The position numbers and the translations under genes are program-made. From contig OX155955.1 in NCBI GenBank assembly GCA_944548615.1, forward strand, positions 8,967,631-9,031,630: a stretch of 64,000 bases of DNA, read 5' to 3'. This DNA is from Micropterix aruncella (lineage: Eukaryota; Arthropoda; Insecta; Lepidoptera; Micropterigidae). Shown here piece by piece: positions 12,604 through 25,049 of this stretch; the stretch's first letter is position 1, and every line of letters starts with the position of its first letter. Below the pieces are notes generated by a model. The model was not told the DNA's origin and made no database searches. It saw only the letters and a program-made list of their open reading frames with translations.

Positions 12604-12720
12604 TACACGTTGACTCTCCGGTGGACGCTGAGGAGGAACTGTGATGAGAAATATTGATCAAGGCCAATTGTTTGTCCACGTTTTCGCTTTTTCCGGTGGT
12701 ATTATTTAAGTAGAATGTAT
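12604..12720 (-). repeat. dispersed repeat, inverted relative to 13239-13340
   Basis: The reverse complement reads aataccaccggaaaaagcga, then cagttcctcctcagcg and ccggag, the same words as aataccaacgtaagaagcga ... tgttcctcctcagcg at 13239-13320. The two copies bracket the LINE 3' end. Confidence 0.55.
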
Positions 12721-12825
12721 ATTTTTTTAAACTCACATATACATTATACTTAAACATATACATTCTACCTTCTACATATACATTCTACCTGTTATCCATC
12801 GCTGGTCATAGCAGCGACTTTTTTT

Positions 12826-13225
12826 CGTACTACTTATCCATGGAAGCTGCACGACTCTGTATAATGCTTTACCAAATAATGTTAGAACAGCCCCCAGCAT
12901 CTCTTCGTTCAAGGCCAGGCTCCAGGAGCGTATAATCCTAAAACCATAAATTAACCAACCCCCTTCTTCCCCCCTCCTTTTCGCTTTCTTTTCCTTCCTT
13001 CCTTTTCTCTGCGTATTTACTTAATTTTAGTAATTTGTTTTCCTTTTATTTTATAATCTTTTTCTTTCTCGTTTTCTGTTTTTTTAATACTTTAATTTTT
13101 ATTAATCTTTTGTATACCCAACATAACAAATATATTATAAACTTAAGCTATAGGTTAGCTGATAGACATTGCCGGAAGGCAATAAATTCGCTTTTTTTCA
13201 TTTTGAAATAAAGAGTTTTTTATTA
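12826..13225 (+). pseudogene. LINE 3' end (jockey/CR1-like RT C-terminus and 3' UTR)
   Basis: The frame ends LYNALPNNVRTAPSISSFKA, RLQERIILKP and stop near 12950, the usual RT tail. The T-rich 3' UTR runs to gccggaaggcaataaattcg near 13190. A second copy of the 3' terminal tail lies at about 13450-13530. Confidence 0.7.
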
Positions 13226-13238
13226 TTATTATTTTTAT

Positions 13239-13340
13239 TAAATAATACCAACGTAAGAAGCGAAAACGAGGGGAAACGAAAACGTACCACTGTTCCTCCT
13301 CAGCGTCAACCGGAGGATCGAGGTACCCCACCTCTGGCCT
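13239..13340 (+). repeat. dispersed repeat, partner of 12604-12720
   Basis: See the inverted partner. It holds gttcctcctcagcgtcaacc and the tail ggccttgac. Not recognised further. Confidence 0.5.
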
Positions 13341-13534
13341 TGACGGGAAAGAACGATTAATGTCCTTCGTCACCCGTGGACATTGACCGTTCTTTTATGT
13401 CACACGTTTTCTTCTCTTTTCATTCAAGTGCGCATTATAAATTGCGCATTTCTAAGGTTAGCTGTAAGATATTGCTTTTAGGCAATAAGCTCGCCGTTTT
13501 GTTAAAGCAAATAAACCGTTTAATTATTATTATA

Positions 13535-14590
13535 AATCTTTCTTTCAAAAATCGATTCATGCTTCGATTCGTTTCGGAACATGCCACAAGATGGCATTAG
13601 TAACTCATTTTCACAAATAAATGGCATTGATCCTTCTCCCCTTAACCCTTCAATTATTATAACAATTATATATCACCTTTTTGCAAGTACCACAAGAGGC
13701 TATTTTTAAATGGGAAGTATATATGTACATTAGTAAAAAATATATCAAAACTATGCCATAATATCTTTATTACTCGTATCAGCGTTATTTTATCTTAAAG
13801 TGCCGGCACGTTTAATTTATTGTTATGAATCATCACCAAAATATTTTACAATGAAAAGATGACAAAAACGCAGAAACTAGACCAAAGAAACGTTGGGAAG
13901 TTTCGGCTTATGTATTCGTTGATAGCTTTCATTGGAATAGAATTGTAAACCGAAATTGACTACTTTCACCTGTCTAAGATGTGACAAAAGCAGACGAACG
14001 AACGATTTCGTAAGATTAAAAGGCAGCTTTGTCGATGAAGATTAATATTCACTATTGTATACAGTATATTTGTTTTGTGACTTTTGTTAATCATCGATCT
14101 CAAATGCCGGAGGGGAGGGGCGCCAATGTCAAGTTTTGCCCCGGCTCGGAAAAAAACGTATATCCGCGGCTGGCTGCAATAACCGTATAGCATTTATTTA
14201 CAATCGTTCGGTTAAAATTATCGTCCTTTGCACTCGTCGTAGGTTAGTAGTACGATAACAGTCATACGGTTCGCTAACCGATTATTAAACCATAGCGCGT
14301 GCCTCCGATTTCCAAAATGGGCGGATGACAGTGACTCGATACGCGTTACGCGACTATTATTATAAGAGCGACTTCCTATAAGAGCCATCGGTAACGTTAT
14401 TCACTATACCTAACTTAATGTCGATGAACTCGTAATGTCGATCAACTACCTAACTTAATGTCTTCAACACGACTGATTATATAGGGTATTAAATTGCTTT
14501 ATGCCATAGTACGTTTCAGCAACCCTTCTACCTGAAGCCTGAATGAAGCCTTCTCATTGAAGGCTGTACACCAAATTGAAAATTCTTATA
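13535..14590. other. intergenic DNA, nothing recognised
   Basis: AT-rich sequence with a short duplicated ctacctaacttaatgtc near 14400-14462. No coding motif. Confidence 0.5.
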
Positions 14591-14633
14591 TAAAATATTT
14601 ACATAAAATCGAAGACTATCGCGGTTGTTGACA

Positions 14634-14923
14634 TTATAAATAGGATAGATACGAATTTACCGCGTGAAATTTGTAGCACCCGACGTTTCGGTGTCGTTGC
14701 AGGTTGTCCTGTCAATGTGTTGTTTTGCGGGTAGGCTGCCAATTGCATACCGCTGGTAGGTCGCATACGCCCCCCCCCCCTCCACAACCGTTATAACCTA
14801 CGCAATGGCGGCAGCGGTATGCGGCCTACCCGCAAAACACCAAATTGACTGCTGCTACAAATTGTCGGGTGCTACAAATTTCACGCGGTAAATTCGTTTT
14901 CTATCCTATTTATAACCGACATT
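14634..14923. mobile_element. family-F foldback element, copy 1
   Basis: Left arm tataaataggatagatacg, taccgcgtgaaatttgtagc and acccgacgtttcggtgtcg; right arm the complement of these. An inner inverted pair ttttgcgggtaggc / gcctacccgcaaaa lies near 14730 and 14823, plus a C11 run at 14769. No coding. Confidence 0.75.
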
Positions 14924-15039
14924 AATTGTTGCATTCTAATCTGGCTTATATCCGCGTTTATACGGGAACGACAGGACATTATACGTAAGCAGACGTATGA
15001 CCAATGACCACATTACGGCTGCGTAACGGCACATACGGT

Positions 15040-15632
15040 ACAGTCAATTGTTTGTAAGCGTTGATCGCCAATGCAGTTTGTGATTTCAAAGAAAAAAGAA
15101 GATAGGACCAGTGACTGCGGCTTTGCGAATTCTATTGCAATAAGAGCTCGGCCATATCCCACGAGGAAGTACATCGGCATGACACCAGGAATAAAACCCT
15201 GTATCTCCAACCGTTCGTAGCACGTACTGCCAAGTTCCAGGCGACTAGTCGATACTTAGGCCTTAAACTTTTCAATAAATTGCCCGAAAGATTAAAAGCA
15301 ATTAAAAACATCGATATTTTCAAGAGATCCATCCGAGTCTATCTGCTTAAAATCAACATGTATGCCCATAACGACTTCTTAAAATATTTTGAAAATACAT
15401 AGCATCGTATCTACCCATTTAATCTAATACATATTATTTACCGTTAATTGTTTTGTTGTAAACTGTTATCATATAGTCTATGTTTTTGTAAATTGGAAAG
15501 TGTAAAACTATATATTGTATATCATCTCTTGTCTAAATTGAGTAACTAGTTTAAGATTAATTACTGTCATTCCTACACAATTGTATGGTTGTATTGGATA
15601 TAAATACCTTTTACTTTACTTTACTTTACTTT
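15040..15632 (+). pseudogene. LINE 3' end with (CTTTA)n tail
   Basis: The frame includes SRYLGLKLFNKLPERLKAIK, NIDIFKRSIRVYLLKI and stop near 15402, typical of jockey-clade RT C-termini (xxxLYNxLPxxIR). It ends in a ttactttactttactttact tail. 5'-truncated. Confidence 0.72.
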
Positions 15633-15810
15633 TGTTGCCACCAACAGGTATTTTCATAGTAGGTCTTATACAAGGAAATCTAAAGGATGCGATCGTTGAC
15701 ATTTGATCCTGTCCACGTCTGGTCTCTTGATCCTTCTTTTCTTCTTCTTTTGGTGCTGTATCCGCCACCATCACTGTTTCCCAACATGACGATGCTAACT
15801 GAACCTTCTT

Positions 15811-16246
15811 TATATACAGAGTGTTTAATTAGTGAAATCCTTAAAGTGGGTGAATCAGTAGGAGCAAATAAGCAACTTTTGATATAAATTTTTGGACAAA
15901 ACAAATGTTAAAAAATCTTCTCGATAAAAAAATCTATTTTGTTTTATTCTACATTTAAAAACTTGTATAATAAATGGAAGCTTGCCAAGCGTTGAGCGCG
16001 CTGCGCCATCTATCAAAAGGTAAAATGTCGCGAATAAACATATTCGCGATATTTTACCCACCGCTACATGGCACAACGTGCTCAATTCTTTGTATACTAC
16101 TTTTCAAAACATAGCATTTTTCGAATTTTCAAAAACATATTTCTTTTTATTGTTTTTTCAAAAAAAATATACCAAAAGTTGCTTATTTGCTCGTATAGAT
16201 AAACTCACTTCAAGGATGTCGTTAATTAAAAACTCACTGTGTATAC
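15811..16246. mobile_element. TIR element with 45-bp arms
   Basis: TATACAGAGTGTTTAATTAG ... at the left and its diverged complement ending ACTCACTGTGTATA at the right. Inside each arm lies gcaacttttg(g/a)tata and gagcaaataagca. Both strands show the same short open frame as a mirror effect. Confidence 0.65.
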
Positions 16247-17023
16247 TGGGGTGTTGCAAATTTATAAAAAACAATCCAGATGTCTAAATTACGAAATGAT
16301 GAGCAAACAAGATGTACGAGAAGTAATCACCTCATCAATCGTACATACATTAATAAGGACTAATTTGAGCAATTGATGTAACAGACAACATTCACGAACA
16401 CTTTAAAAAATGGTTAAAAGACAATGTTATTATAATGTAATTAATTTTTGACCGACATTGGAAATCCAACAAGATCATGCCTATGCTATTATTTAATTAA
16501 TATTTTTGGTAGGCTCTTTTTTTATATTTTTAAATGATCCGACAAATCGAAGAAATTTTCATGTTAGATAAAATTTCATTCATAGATATAGTTTTACAAT
16601 TTTAAAGATACTGATACTGCTGTTATTTATATGAGGCATACATTTTTCATTATTTTATATGAGGCAAACATCTAATTTCTTGGATAATTCAAATATTTTA
16701 TAGATTATATTATGGAATTTTTATTTTTTTTTCTTGAACTATTTTAATATTATTTTTATTACACTTAGATTATTTTTAATTGTTATGTTTATTATTTCTT
16801 AGACTCTTTAAATATCATTATGATTGAATTTGACTAGCTATTTTTAAATGGTTGCTTTAAAAATATAATACAGAATAAGAACAAAAAGTAATCAGTAGTT
16901 ATAAACAAGCCATTGAAATTTAACTCCCGGTGGGCAAACTGTATAGAACCATTTCGTACCAAAATATCTGTACCTCTAACATACGGTTACACAATAAAGA
17001 TCTATCTAACTATCTATCTATCG

Positions 17024-17930
17024 GAGGACGATCAAGTATAACGTAACGCAATTTGGGGGAAGGGGGGTCTTATAAAACGTTACGATGCATTACAGGGGCG
17101 GGAAGGGGGTTCGAAATCGCGTTACGTAACACTGTTTTTTTTTTTTGAGTTTATTAGTAAAAAAAACTAAAATAGGAGATTGCATGAGAAGAACAATGGT
17201 GGATGAAGCCAAAAATGTACGTTAGGACAGGGCTAAGTCAGTCAAACGGTATAATTGAATGTAAGATTAGTAGTAAAAGTTTTCAAATTTTAGACCAGAC
17301 AAATTTTAGACCAGTTTAACATATTTTAAACTGAAGCAAATGTTTTTTATATTAAGTTTGATTGTTTATAACATAAATTAATAATAAATAAATGACATAA
17401 ATAAAACAAACAATATACGCATGTATTGCGAGTTATATATACATCTCTTGTTTACCGCAAACACGATTAACCCCTAGAGCCCCAATCGGCCGATATCGGC
17501 CATAACACGATTCAGCGTGAGATTTTAATTTTATTTTAATTAGATTTGTTTTATTTTATTATGTTTTATTATGTTAATATGTTTTATTTTAATTATGGGT
17601 ACAGTGTTTTGGCAGAAATTAATGTTTTGGTGAGACAGTGTCATAGCTCAATTTTTTTACTAATTTTTACTAAATTTTTTTGGGACATCAATTTGTCAAT
17701 CGGCTGAGGTGCCGAGGCCTGAAGGGCTGAACAATAACAAAGGTATTTTAGCAACTTTCCGGTACTTTGCGCATCATAATTGTGACTTTTAGGTAAAAAT
17801 GGTCACTTGGGTGTTAAGTGACGTTTAGGGAGGGGAAGGGGTACAGAAAACGTTACGGTGTGTTATATGGAGGGGAGAGAATGTCAAAAATCTTTTTTTT
17901 TATGCGTTACGTAATACTTGAACGCCCCCT
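17024..17930. mobile_element. TIR element containing a nested family-G MITE
   Basis: GACGATCAAGTATAACGTAA at the left and TTACGTAATACTTGAACGCC at the right form an inverted terminal repeat. Each is followed inward by G-rich runs and acgttacg words. The middle holds the element at 17467-17733. Confidence 0.6.
17467..17733. mobile_element. family-G MITE, copy 1 (right TTAA degenerate)
   Basis: TTAACCCCTAGAGCCCCAAT, then the palindrome GGCCGATATCGGCC, an AT-rich middle with ttaattatgggtacagtg, and an end ggcctgaagggctgaa. It has the same layout as 36192-36473 and 37951-38228. Confidence 0.7.
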
Positions 17931-18464
17931 CATCACATGGGGCCTACTATAACTTTATTGACATTAAGAAGCGTTGAACCCTTTTCAGACCGTATTGAGT
18001 CGTTTAGTATTTTTCGCTTGGATTTTTTTGAGATATAGTGCGAACGGACGGACAGAATCGTCACAAAAGACTCTGATTATCCAAAAATCCTTAGAAAAAT
18101 GCATATCGAATTAAACAAACGGGATGCGCGGTTCTTGAAAGTTTAGTTGCCATGAGTGTTTCACCGGGGCGGAGGATACCTTTTGTGTACGGGTGTTATC
18201 GAGGCAATAATTCTCCGTCTTTTGAGCGGCGTAAATTTCGCTAATACAACATATTCTTTCCCAAGTGAAGTCTTGTCTTTAGAAATGTATATGATTGTCG
18301 CATAAAAAGGGGTCTAAATATTTCTTGCCTGAATTTACATAGTATTTTTTTGAAAAAATATGTATTGTTAAATGTATAAAGCTCATGCTAAAACAAAAAA
18401 AATCACGAAACTATATAATAATAACAAAAAACATTCGCGAATTTACGTGAAATTACGTTATATA

Positions 18465-18639
18465 TTATAAATAGGATAGAAAACGAATTTACCGCGTGAA
18501 ATTTGTAGCACCCGACGTTTCGGTGACGTTGCAGCCGCCGTTGTCCAGGGTAGACTGGACAACGGCGGCTGCAACGTCACCGAAACGTCGGGTGCTACAA
18601 ATTTCACGCGGTAAATTCGATTTCTATCCTATTTATAAT
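18465..18639. mobile_element. family-F copy 2, near-perfect 175-bp palindrome
   Basis: The left arm from attataaataggatag to gccgttgtcca and the right arm from tggacaacggc to ctatcctatttataat pair almost completely around a loop gggtagac. The extruded stem would be about 83 bp. Confidence 0.85.
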
Positions 18640-19557
18640 GTCAAACAACCGCGATCGTCTTCGATTTTATATTACGTTATATATTTATATTTTTTGACAG
18701 AAAAATCAAGTTCACGCAATTTGGCTTTGTTTGTCTGTTTTCAGATATAGTTAGAATGTATTTGTTTTTTCCCCTTTGCTTATTAAACTTTTTTTCGCAT
18801 ATCGTCCTGAAAGCATACATCTAAAGCACAAGTTGATCGTACATATCATATATTTATTTTTTTTGCTATTTTATTAGGAACTAAATTAGGAGACACCTAA
18901 ATTGATAATTTACCGAAGTTTTTTTAAATCAATATTAAATATTATTAAATTCATGTTTATATTTTTTTTCTGATTCATTGTATATTTACTTACTATAACT
19001 AAAAAAATAGTTTTTATGATATTTTTCAGGGATTTCTTTTTATTTTTTTTTGGTGTAATTCAATGGCCTACTGAATCGTTAATTAATGTTTAGGTATTTT
19101 TTTATCACTATGTACATAAAATCAATTTTTGGGGTATTTTTTTTTTTGGTAAATTGATCTCGATAATTTTAATAATAATGGTTTTTATATTTTTTTAATA
19201 AATCCGTCATTGAACCGCTCAGAAGCCAGCCTTCGCGCGCGAAAAACTGCGCCGCAACTTTTTGGTCGATTTTGTAAATAAATACCGAAACTATCGTTTT
19301 TCATGAATTCCCTCTTGTTACCTACTAATTATTCTTGATAATGTATATTATATATTTATATAATATATACGGGGGCCGGCCGAAAAGGTTACGTGCAGAT
19401 CTGTCAAACGACGCAAAGTGTATAATAGGCACTGTTGGCGTCCGACGGGTTTAACGGCACATTGGCAATATTTAATTTATCATGGGGAGTAGACATATTA
19501 TGATAATAAGAAATTATGTGAAAATATTAGTTATAATTAGTGTATTTGAACCTATTA
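18640..19557. other. AT-rich intergenic DNA, nothing recognised
   Basis: Long T runs, no open frame, and one short GC-richer stretch near 19210-19260. Confidence 0.5.
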
Positions 19558-20257
19558 TCTATACTAATATTATAACGAGGTAAAGTTTGTGACGCTGTAG
19601 GAAGTAATCTCTGGATCTACTGAACCGATTTTGAAAATTCTTTTACCAATAGAAAGCCACGTTATTTGTGAGTGACATAGGCTATATATTAATTTGAAAA
19701 ATGAAGACTTTTTCGTGGTAGTCGGATTTCCAAAGTAAGTCGGAAAAAACGGTCGAACGAAAACTAACTAACGCTGCCTAACTATGAGAGATATATGCCT
19801 ACAAAAAAGTCAGCGACAGCATATTATTATGTCAAAATTTTATATTTAAGTCACAAAAAGTAGTTTTTTAAAAAAATAATTTAAATCGTTAGGTCATTTT
19901 TATTGGTCATATTATCAACAATTATGAATCATTATCAAAATAAGTAAATTTATCGTCTCAAGTGTTTAAAACAAAAGACTTTTCCATTTTACTGCATATA
20001 ATTTCACTTTTACTGCATAAATGGTTAAAGAGACAAGACACTCACAAATAAGACACTCACAAGAAGACATTCACAAATAACGGTAATGTAGCCAAATTGG
20101 CATGCAAATACAATACATACATATGCAGTAAAAATATAACCCTTCTTTTGGCAGTCAGGAAATAAATCATAGCACTCAGTACTAACCAAACCACACTCAT
20201 AATTTCATCACAAGTAAAAAGTTTTACCGCCCAACGAAGTGGACACGGGTCAGCTAG
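19558..20257 (+). mobile_element. Helitron-like non-autonomous element 2
   Basis: This is a second copy of the element at 144-870, with the same 5' TCTATACTAATATTATAA, the same GTAAAGTTTGTG start region, the same internal order and the same CTAG end after a 3' hairpin. Small indels only. Confidence 0.85.
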
Positions 20258-20644
20258 TTCTAAATAAATTAAAACTATCCCAAAAAAAATCTCGACTGTA
20301 GAGATGTCCCAAGAGCAATGGAGTATTCTTTATTTCCGTTGTGTAGTTTGGGAATTGCTGAGTGTAGAATGTCTAATCTACGCCTTCTCTTAAAGCAGTG
20401 TTAAGCAGCCACACAGTGCTGAGTTACTTTATTGGTCATTGGTCTGCGTCTGCAACTAGTGACAAATGGATACGGCACATAAACCAGAATGCGAAATCAT
20501 TACTCTATTGAGCTGATCGAGCAAGTATCGGCCAGACGCTCGTTAGTTATTATTATGAAGACGCTTGGACTGTACTCACCCATTGTAATTGAAATCGTAA
20601 TATATTGCAATGATATTACTCAACTTACGAGTACGAGCCTACGG

Positions 20645-22165
20645 TTCTGCGTATACACTCAACCGTTCAACGTTTTGTTTAGTTGAGTAGGCTCTGTAAA
20701 ATGTTGAGACGACTAAAATATTTAGTCGCAGTATCCTTTAAATACATAGAACTTTTCATTTTGACCGGGTATTTTGACTAGGTATCTGTGTATATACTCA
20801 ACCGTTCAACGTTTTGTTTAGTTGTGTAGGAAATAAATAGGATAGGAGAAATTGTGTAGGATTAAGAATTGACAGTAAATTACAATGGAATGCGCACATC
20901 CAACAATTAGTTAGTAAGCTATTTAGCTCGATATACTCTATTAAAAAAATCAGAAGTCTTTGTGGTTTTGCGGCAGCCAAATCAGTATACTTTGCGTATT
21001 TTAACTCATTAATGACTTATGGACTACTATTTTGGGGAAATGCTGCAACCGGCAAAAGAATCTTTCTTTTGCAAAAGAGAGCACTGCGCAGCATGTATCA
21101 GGTAACGACTAGGACCTTATGCAAAGAATATTTCAGCAAGGCAAGGGTAATGACTATGTATTCGGCATTCATATACCAGTGTTTAATGTATGCTAGACAG
21201 CACCTAGCAGAAACACCAATTAATGCAGACATTCACTCGCATCATACCCGCGGTAGCTCCCTTTTATGCGTACCCCGAATACGACTGGCAAAAGTACAGA
21301 AAAGCTACTTGTACCTTAGCATTAAATTCTATATTCATTAAATTCTATTCCCTACAAAATATAAAACAGCTGGAGGACATAAAATTCAAACAAAAAAAAA
21401 CCTCAAGGAGATGCTGATAGGCCACTCTTTCTATAATCTGGCCGAATTTGAGGGCCATGATTTTTCAAATATTGTGCCCATTTAAATTCCTTAAAAAAGT
21501 AGAGCCTTATTGTCTGATTATTTTATATGGTCTTATATACATATGTACTTTTAGTTTAAAATGCATAACGTAGATTTAATTTGATTATTTAACATTTTAC
21601 TGACAATTTGAATATCACGATGAATAATTTTACTACGTATCTTTTCGAATTACTAACTACTTCAAATATTAGGCTTCTTTTTTGATTATTTATATTTATA
21701 GTTTGACAATCTAGTAGTTAATTCTTGATTACCTATGTATGTTCAGTAAAGAGTAGTAACGAAACTTACTGCCTAACCCAATTATTTTGACACGTCCAAG
21801 AGCGGTCTTTAGTCGTCAATTGGACACGACGAAAATGTAATGTAATGTAGGCTGTGTAAAATGTTAAGACGACTAAACTATTTAGTCACAGTATTCTTAT
21901 AATGGCTTTATTACAAAAGAAATTCCGTATTGTTTTTGTTATTTATTGTTTAGACAATGCATTCTATTTATTTTGACTAGGTATCTGTGTATTACACTCA
22001 ACCGTTCAACGTTTTGATTACTTGTGTAGGATCTGTAAAATGTTAATGCGACTAAACGATTTAGTCACAGTATCCTTATAATACATTGAACTTTAAAAAT
22101 TCGTTATTTCTTTGTTGTTTGTTGTTTCGACAATCCATTCTATTTATTTTGACTAGGTATTATAA
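20645..22165 (+). repeat. tandem array, period about 140-170 bp, split by a LINE
   Basis: Units share actcaaccgttcaacgtttt, gttgtgtagg, ctgtaaaatgttgagacgac and ttttgactaggtatctgtgt. Units are seen at 20646, 20796, 21849 and 21996. The LINE at 20832-21848 sits within one unit. Confidence 0.75.
20832..21848 (+). pseudogene. 5'-truncated jockey/CR1-like LINE inside the tandem array
   Basis: Broken frames read VGLRIDSKLQWNAHIQQLVS, FNSLMTYGLLFWGNA, IFLLQKRALRSMYQ, and later VQKSYLYLSIKFY and LEDIKFKQKKT, the palm/thumb-to-C-terminus order of jockey-type RTs. It ends in an aatgtaatgtaatgta tail. Confidence 0.82.
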
Positions 22166-22294
22166 TACCACCCATATATTCCATATTAGTGACTTGATAT
22201 TTTTCTTATGACTTTTTCCTTTCTTTTCCTTCTTTTTCTGTCTTGTTTTCTTTCTTATAACTTTCTTTTTCTCTTTCGTCAGTTTTAATAAAAA

Positions 22295-22553
22295 ATGCCA
22301 TAGATGGCACTAATAAGTGAATGTTATTGTTGTTATCATTGGTTAAATTCATGGGTTTTTATAATCAATCAGTCCTTTAAAAAAACGTTAATTATCAATG
22401 TTATCGTAGACGGCCAAATAAACTGCTATTAGTTGTTTCGCCGTCAATGCTATCGATCAATCAGCGCCACCTGCATATCGCCAGCGCAGAAAGGGTGCCA
22501 AAATGTACTATGGAGTTGGGGAATCTAATACCATATATAATCAGTGATACTGA
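22295..22553 (-). mobile_element. family-B fragment
   Basis: The reverse complement carries the left end (tgattatatatggtattag), the GGCGCTGAT...GCATTGACGG segment and the ataatcaatcag landmark. Truncated. Confidence 0.6.
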
Positions 22554-22555
22554 GA

Positions 22556-24450
22556 AGGCAACGGCTACTTCCAAATATGCATTTTAGTGAGATTTAATTA
22601 GCTCTTCCTCTCTGCTCCTTCGTCGCGAGCCGCTGGCTCCCCGTATTTACAACGATCTATGCAAAGACAAGTAGGCCTTAGAAAAGCTGTTGTTCATCGA
22701 CTTGTCTTATTATAATGTCGAAACCGCAGTAGGCAGCGGTTTTGCGGCTTCAATTCAATTTTAGCTTCGCAAAATACAGCTATAGGAATTTTACAGAGGA
22801 AAGCGGAGATGGAAACCCCCAGGAAACTATTAAGTAAAGAGGCTAAAATGGCAATTGAAATACATTGCGAAATGTACGCCAGCTAATCTTATTACAATTC
22901 GGTCATTCAAGTAGAGTCCAGCCAAAGCTTATTAAACACGCCTCAATTAGCTTGACCTGTAACACTCTAAATAAATTTATTTCTAACGTCTAATTTGCAA
23001 AGTAATGTAATTCTGGTGACAATACCATTTAAAATGGTACCATCGAGCTTGTATGATGATGGAGGCGGGAGGTGTCAGGCTTTTAGAATTCCTGAACATG
23101 CCACTTCAGAATTCCTAAACACAACGATACTATATAGAAACGAAAATATTATATAACAAGCTGCCACAAAACTTGAAAGATATCAATAATTATGATGTAT
23201 TTAGAAAACGAACAAAATAATATTTGTTATATAAATAAATGTTTATACAATTTGAGTGAGTTTTAACTTAGGGATTTATAGTATTATTTATTTTTTTTAT
23301 TTTAGGTCTGTATTTTCTACACCCTAAACGGTTTCTTTTAAATAGATTTGATTCGATTTTTTTATGGTCATAGGGTCTCTTCAATGACTAACAATAAACC
23401 AATACAACAAAGAAAACAAATTTTCAAGACGCAGATACTAGACTGTGATCCATCCATATCATACTTATCTATCAGCCGCCGTATCTATCAATCAATACTA
23501 GTGTTTCATCTATCAGCTCTCGTATCCATATACTAATGTAGCTACCAATAAATCGTATCCATGTAGCTATCTATCAGCCCTTATCGATCAGCCCTCGAAT
23601 CCACCAATTAGTTCCCGCTGCTGTCGTATGCCATTGAAGTTACGTAACCTTAAATCTATTCAGCTCTTCCCATTGATGAATAAAACACATTGAAATTTAA
23701 AACTGGGGTCTTGCGAAATAAAAAACGATTTGCAGATTTGTGTCGGCTCAAAAATTACCGACAAAATGTTAAAAAAAATTAAGTGGTTTCAAGGGATAAT
23801 TGCCGAAATTTTATAATAAATATAATTTTATAATTATTTTAAAAATATATAATGTTATGAAATATAAGGGGTCTAATACTTTTGGCCAAGGCTGTACATT
23901 TCACAATGTCCGTATGCAACATGGCAGATGGGTGGCTGCTTATCTCAACATGTCGTAACATGTAATATTATGCCCGTGCGCGCAGTTCGTAATGGACAGA
24001 AGAGTAAACTCATTACGCCAGAAACCTTGCACTTTTATTTCGCTCATATCATTACATGTATAATATGTATAATATTAATGGCTGCATAATTAAGGTATTT
24101 ATTAAAATAAGATGGCGTAACAGATTTAACGCAAGGCTGACGCCGATATTGAAATTATTCTTGCTAGCGTTCCATTTCACCGACATACGTTTTGTCGACT
24201 GGCGCATAATCACAGTATGTATTTTGAAACGTTCGAACAAAAAACTATCGTCGCTTTGGTAGCCGAACTGAGCTAACTCACAGCGATCTACTTTCGAGAC
24301 ATTGGGATTTTAAAATTTCTTGTCTAACCAAAAAATGTTTTTTGTCATATCTTCCTTGTTAGTCGTTCTTTTTCGATGAATTTGTCAGATTACTAGTTAT
24401 TTGAAATAATCATAAAATTGTTAACGATTTTTCCAAATGTTAGGTATCAT
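22556..24450. other. intergenic DNA with one LINE scrap
   Basis: Apart from the LINE tail at 23140-23235 it shows loosely repeated tatctatcagcc(c/g) words at 23455-23600 and otherwise unremarkable AT-rich sequence. Confidence 0.5.
23140..23235 (+). pseudogene. LINE RT extreme C-terminus, remnant
   Basis: ILYNKLPQNLKDINNYDVFR then KRTK and stop, the terminal motif of jockey/CR1-like RTs. Nothing recognisable precedes it. Confidence 0.6.
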
Positions 24451-24451
24451 T

Positions 24452-24853
24452 GCAGTATAGGAACCTCTTCTAGATTATTGATTTTTTAATGTCACCAGAC
24501 TATATTCACCGGGCTGATTCTGAATCTGCAATAATATTAATTCGGTCACAATAAATAAGCGAGATATAGGCATTCAAAAAAGCGCCAAACCCATACATTT
24601 TGCTAGGTTAAGTTTTTTTTTATTTTAAATAATACATAAACACCTATTTGGCGGTAGGTTAGATTAGTTTTTTTTTAAAACAACCGTAATAAACTGAGTT
24701 TAAAAAAACTATTTTTTTATTTTTGTATGTAAATTTGGTTTTGAAATTTTATGCGTCCGAAGCTTTTTTCTTTCTTATTTAGCATTGCAATGATCGAATC
24801 TAGTAGTATTTCTTTATTTTTTCGATTTCTGAGAAAGGTTCCTATACAGCAAC
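24452..24853. mobile_element. family-E related TIR element, copy 1
   Basis: GCAGTATAGGAACCT at the left and AGGTTCCTATACAGC at the right. Inside lie aatgtcaccagactatattc, aataagcgagatataggcat and cacctatttggcggtaggtt, the family-E hallmarks. Confidence 0.65.
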
Positions 24854-24872
24854 AATTCCTTTGTATGAACTT

Positions 24873-25030
24873 TAAGCCTAGCTTCAACCATTGATTATAT
24901 AGCGTATTAGATTTATCAACGTTGTACTATAATTTGGCAACCAAAATTTTAATACGAAACGCAGTGTAGTTCCAAAAATATTTCACAAATAAATAAATAA
25001 ATAAAATAAATAAATAAATAGTTACAAAAA
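24873..25030 (-). mobile_element. family-B right-end fragment
   Basis: This is the family-B right end in reverse orientation (CATTGATTATATAGCGTATT...), mirrored by the same right end at 25790-25910. It is followed by an (AAAT)n run. Confidence 0.6.
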
Positions 25031-25049
25031 TTGATATTATGTTAAAAAA

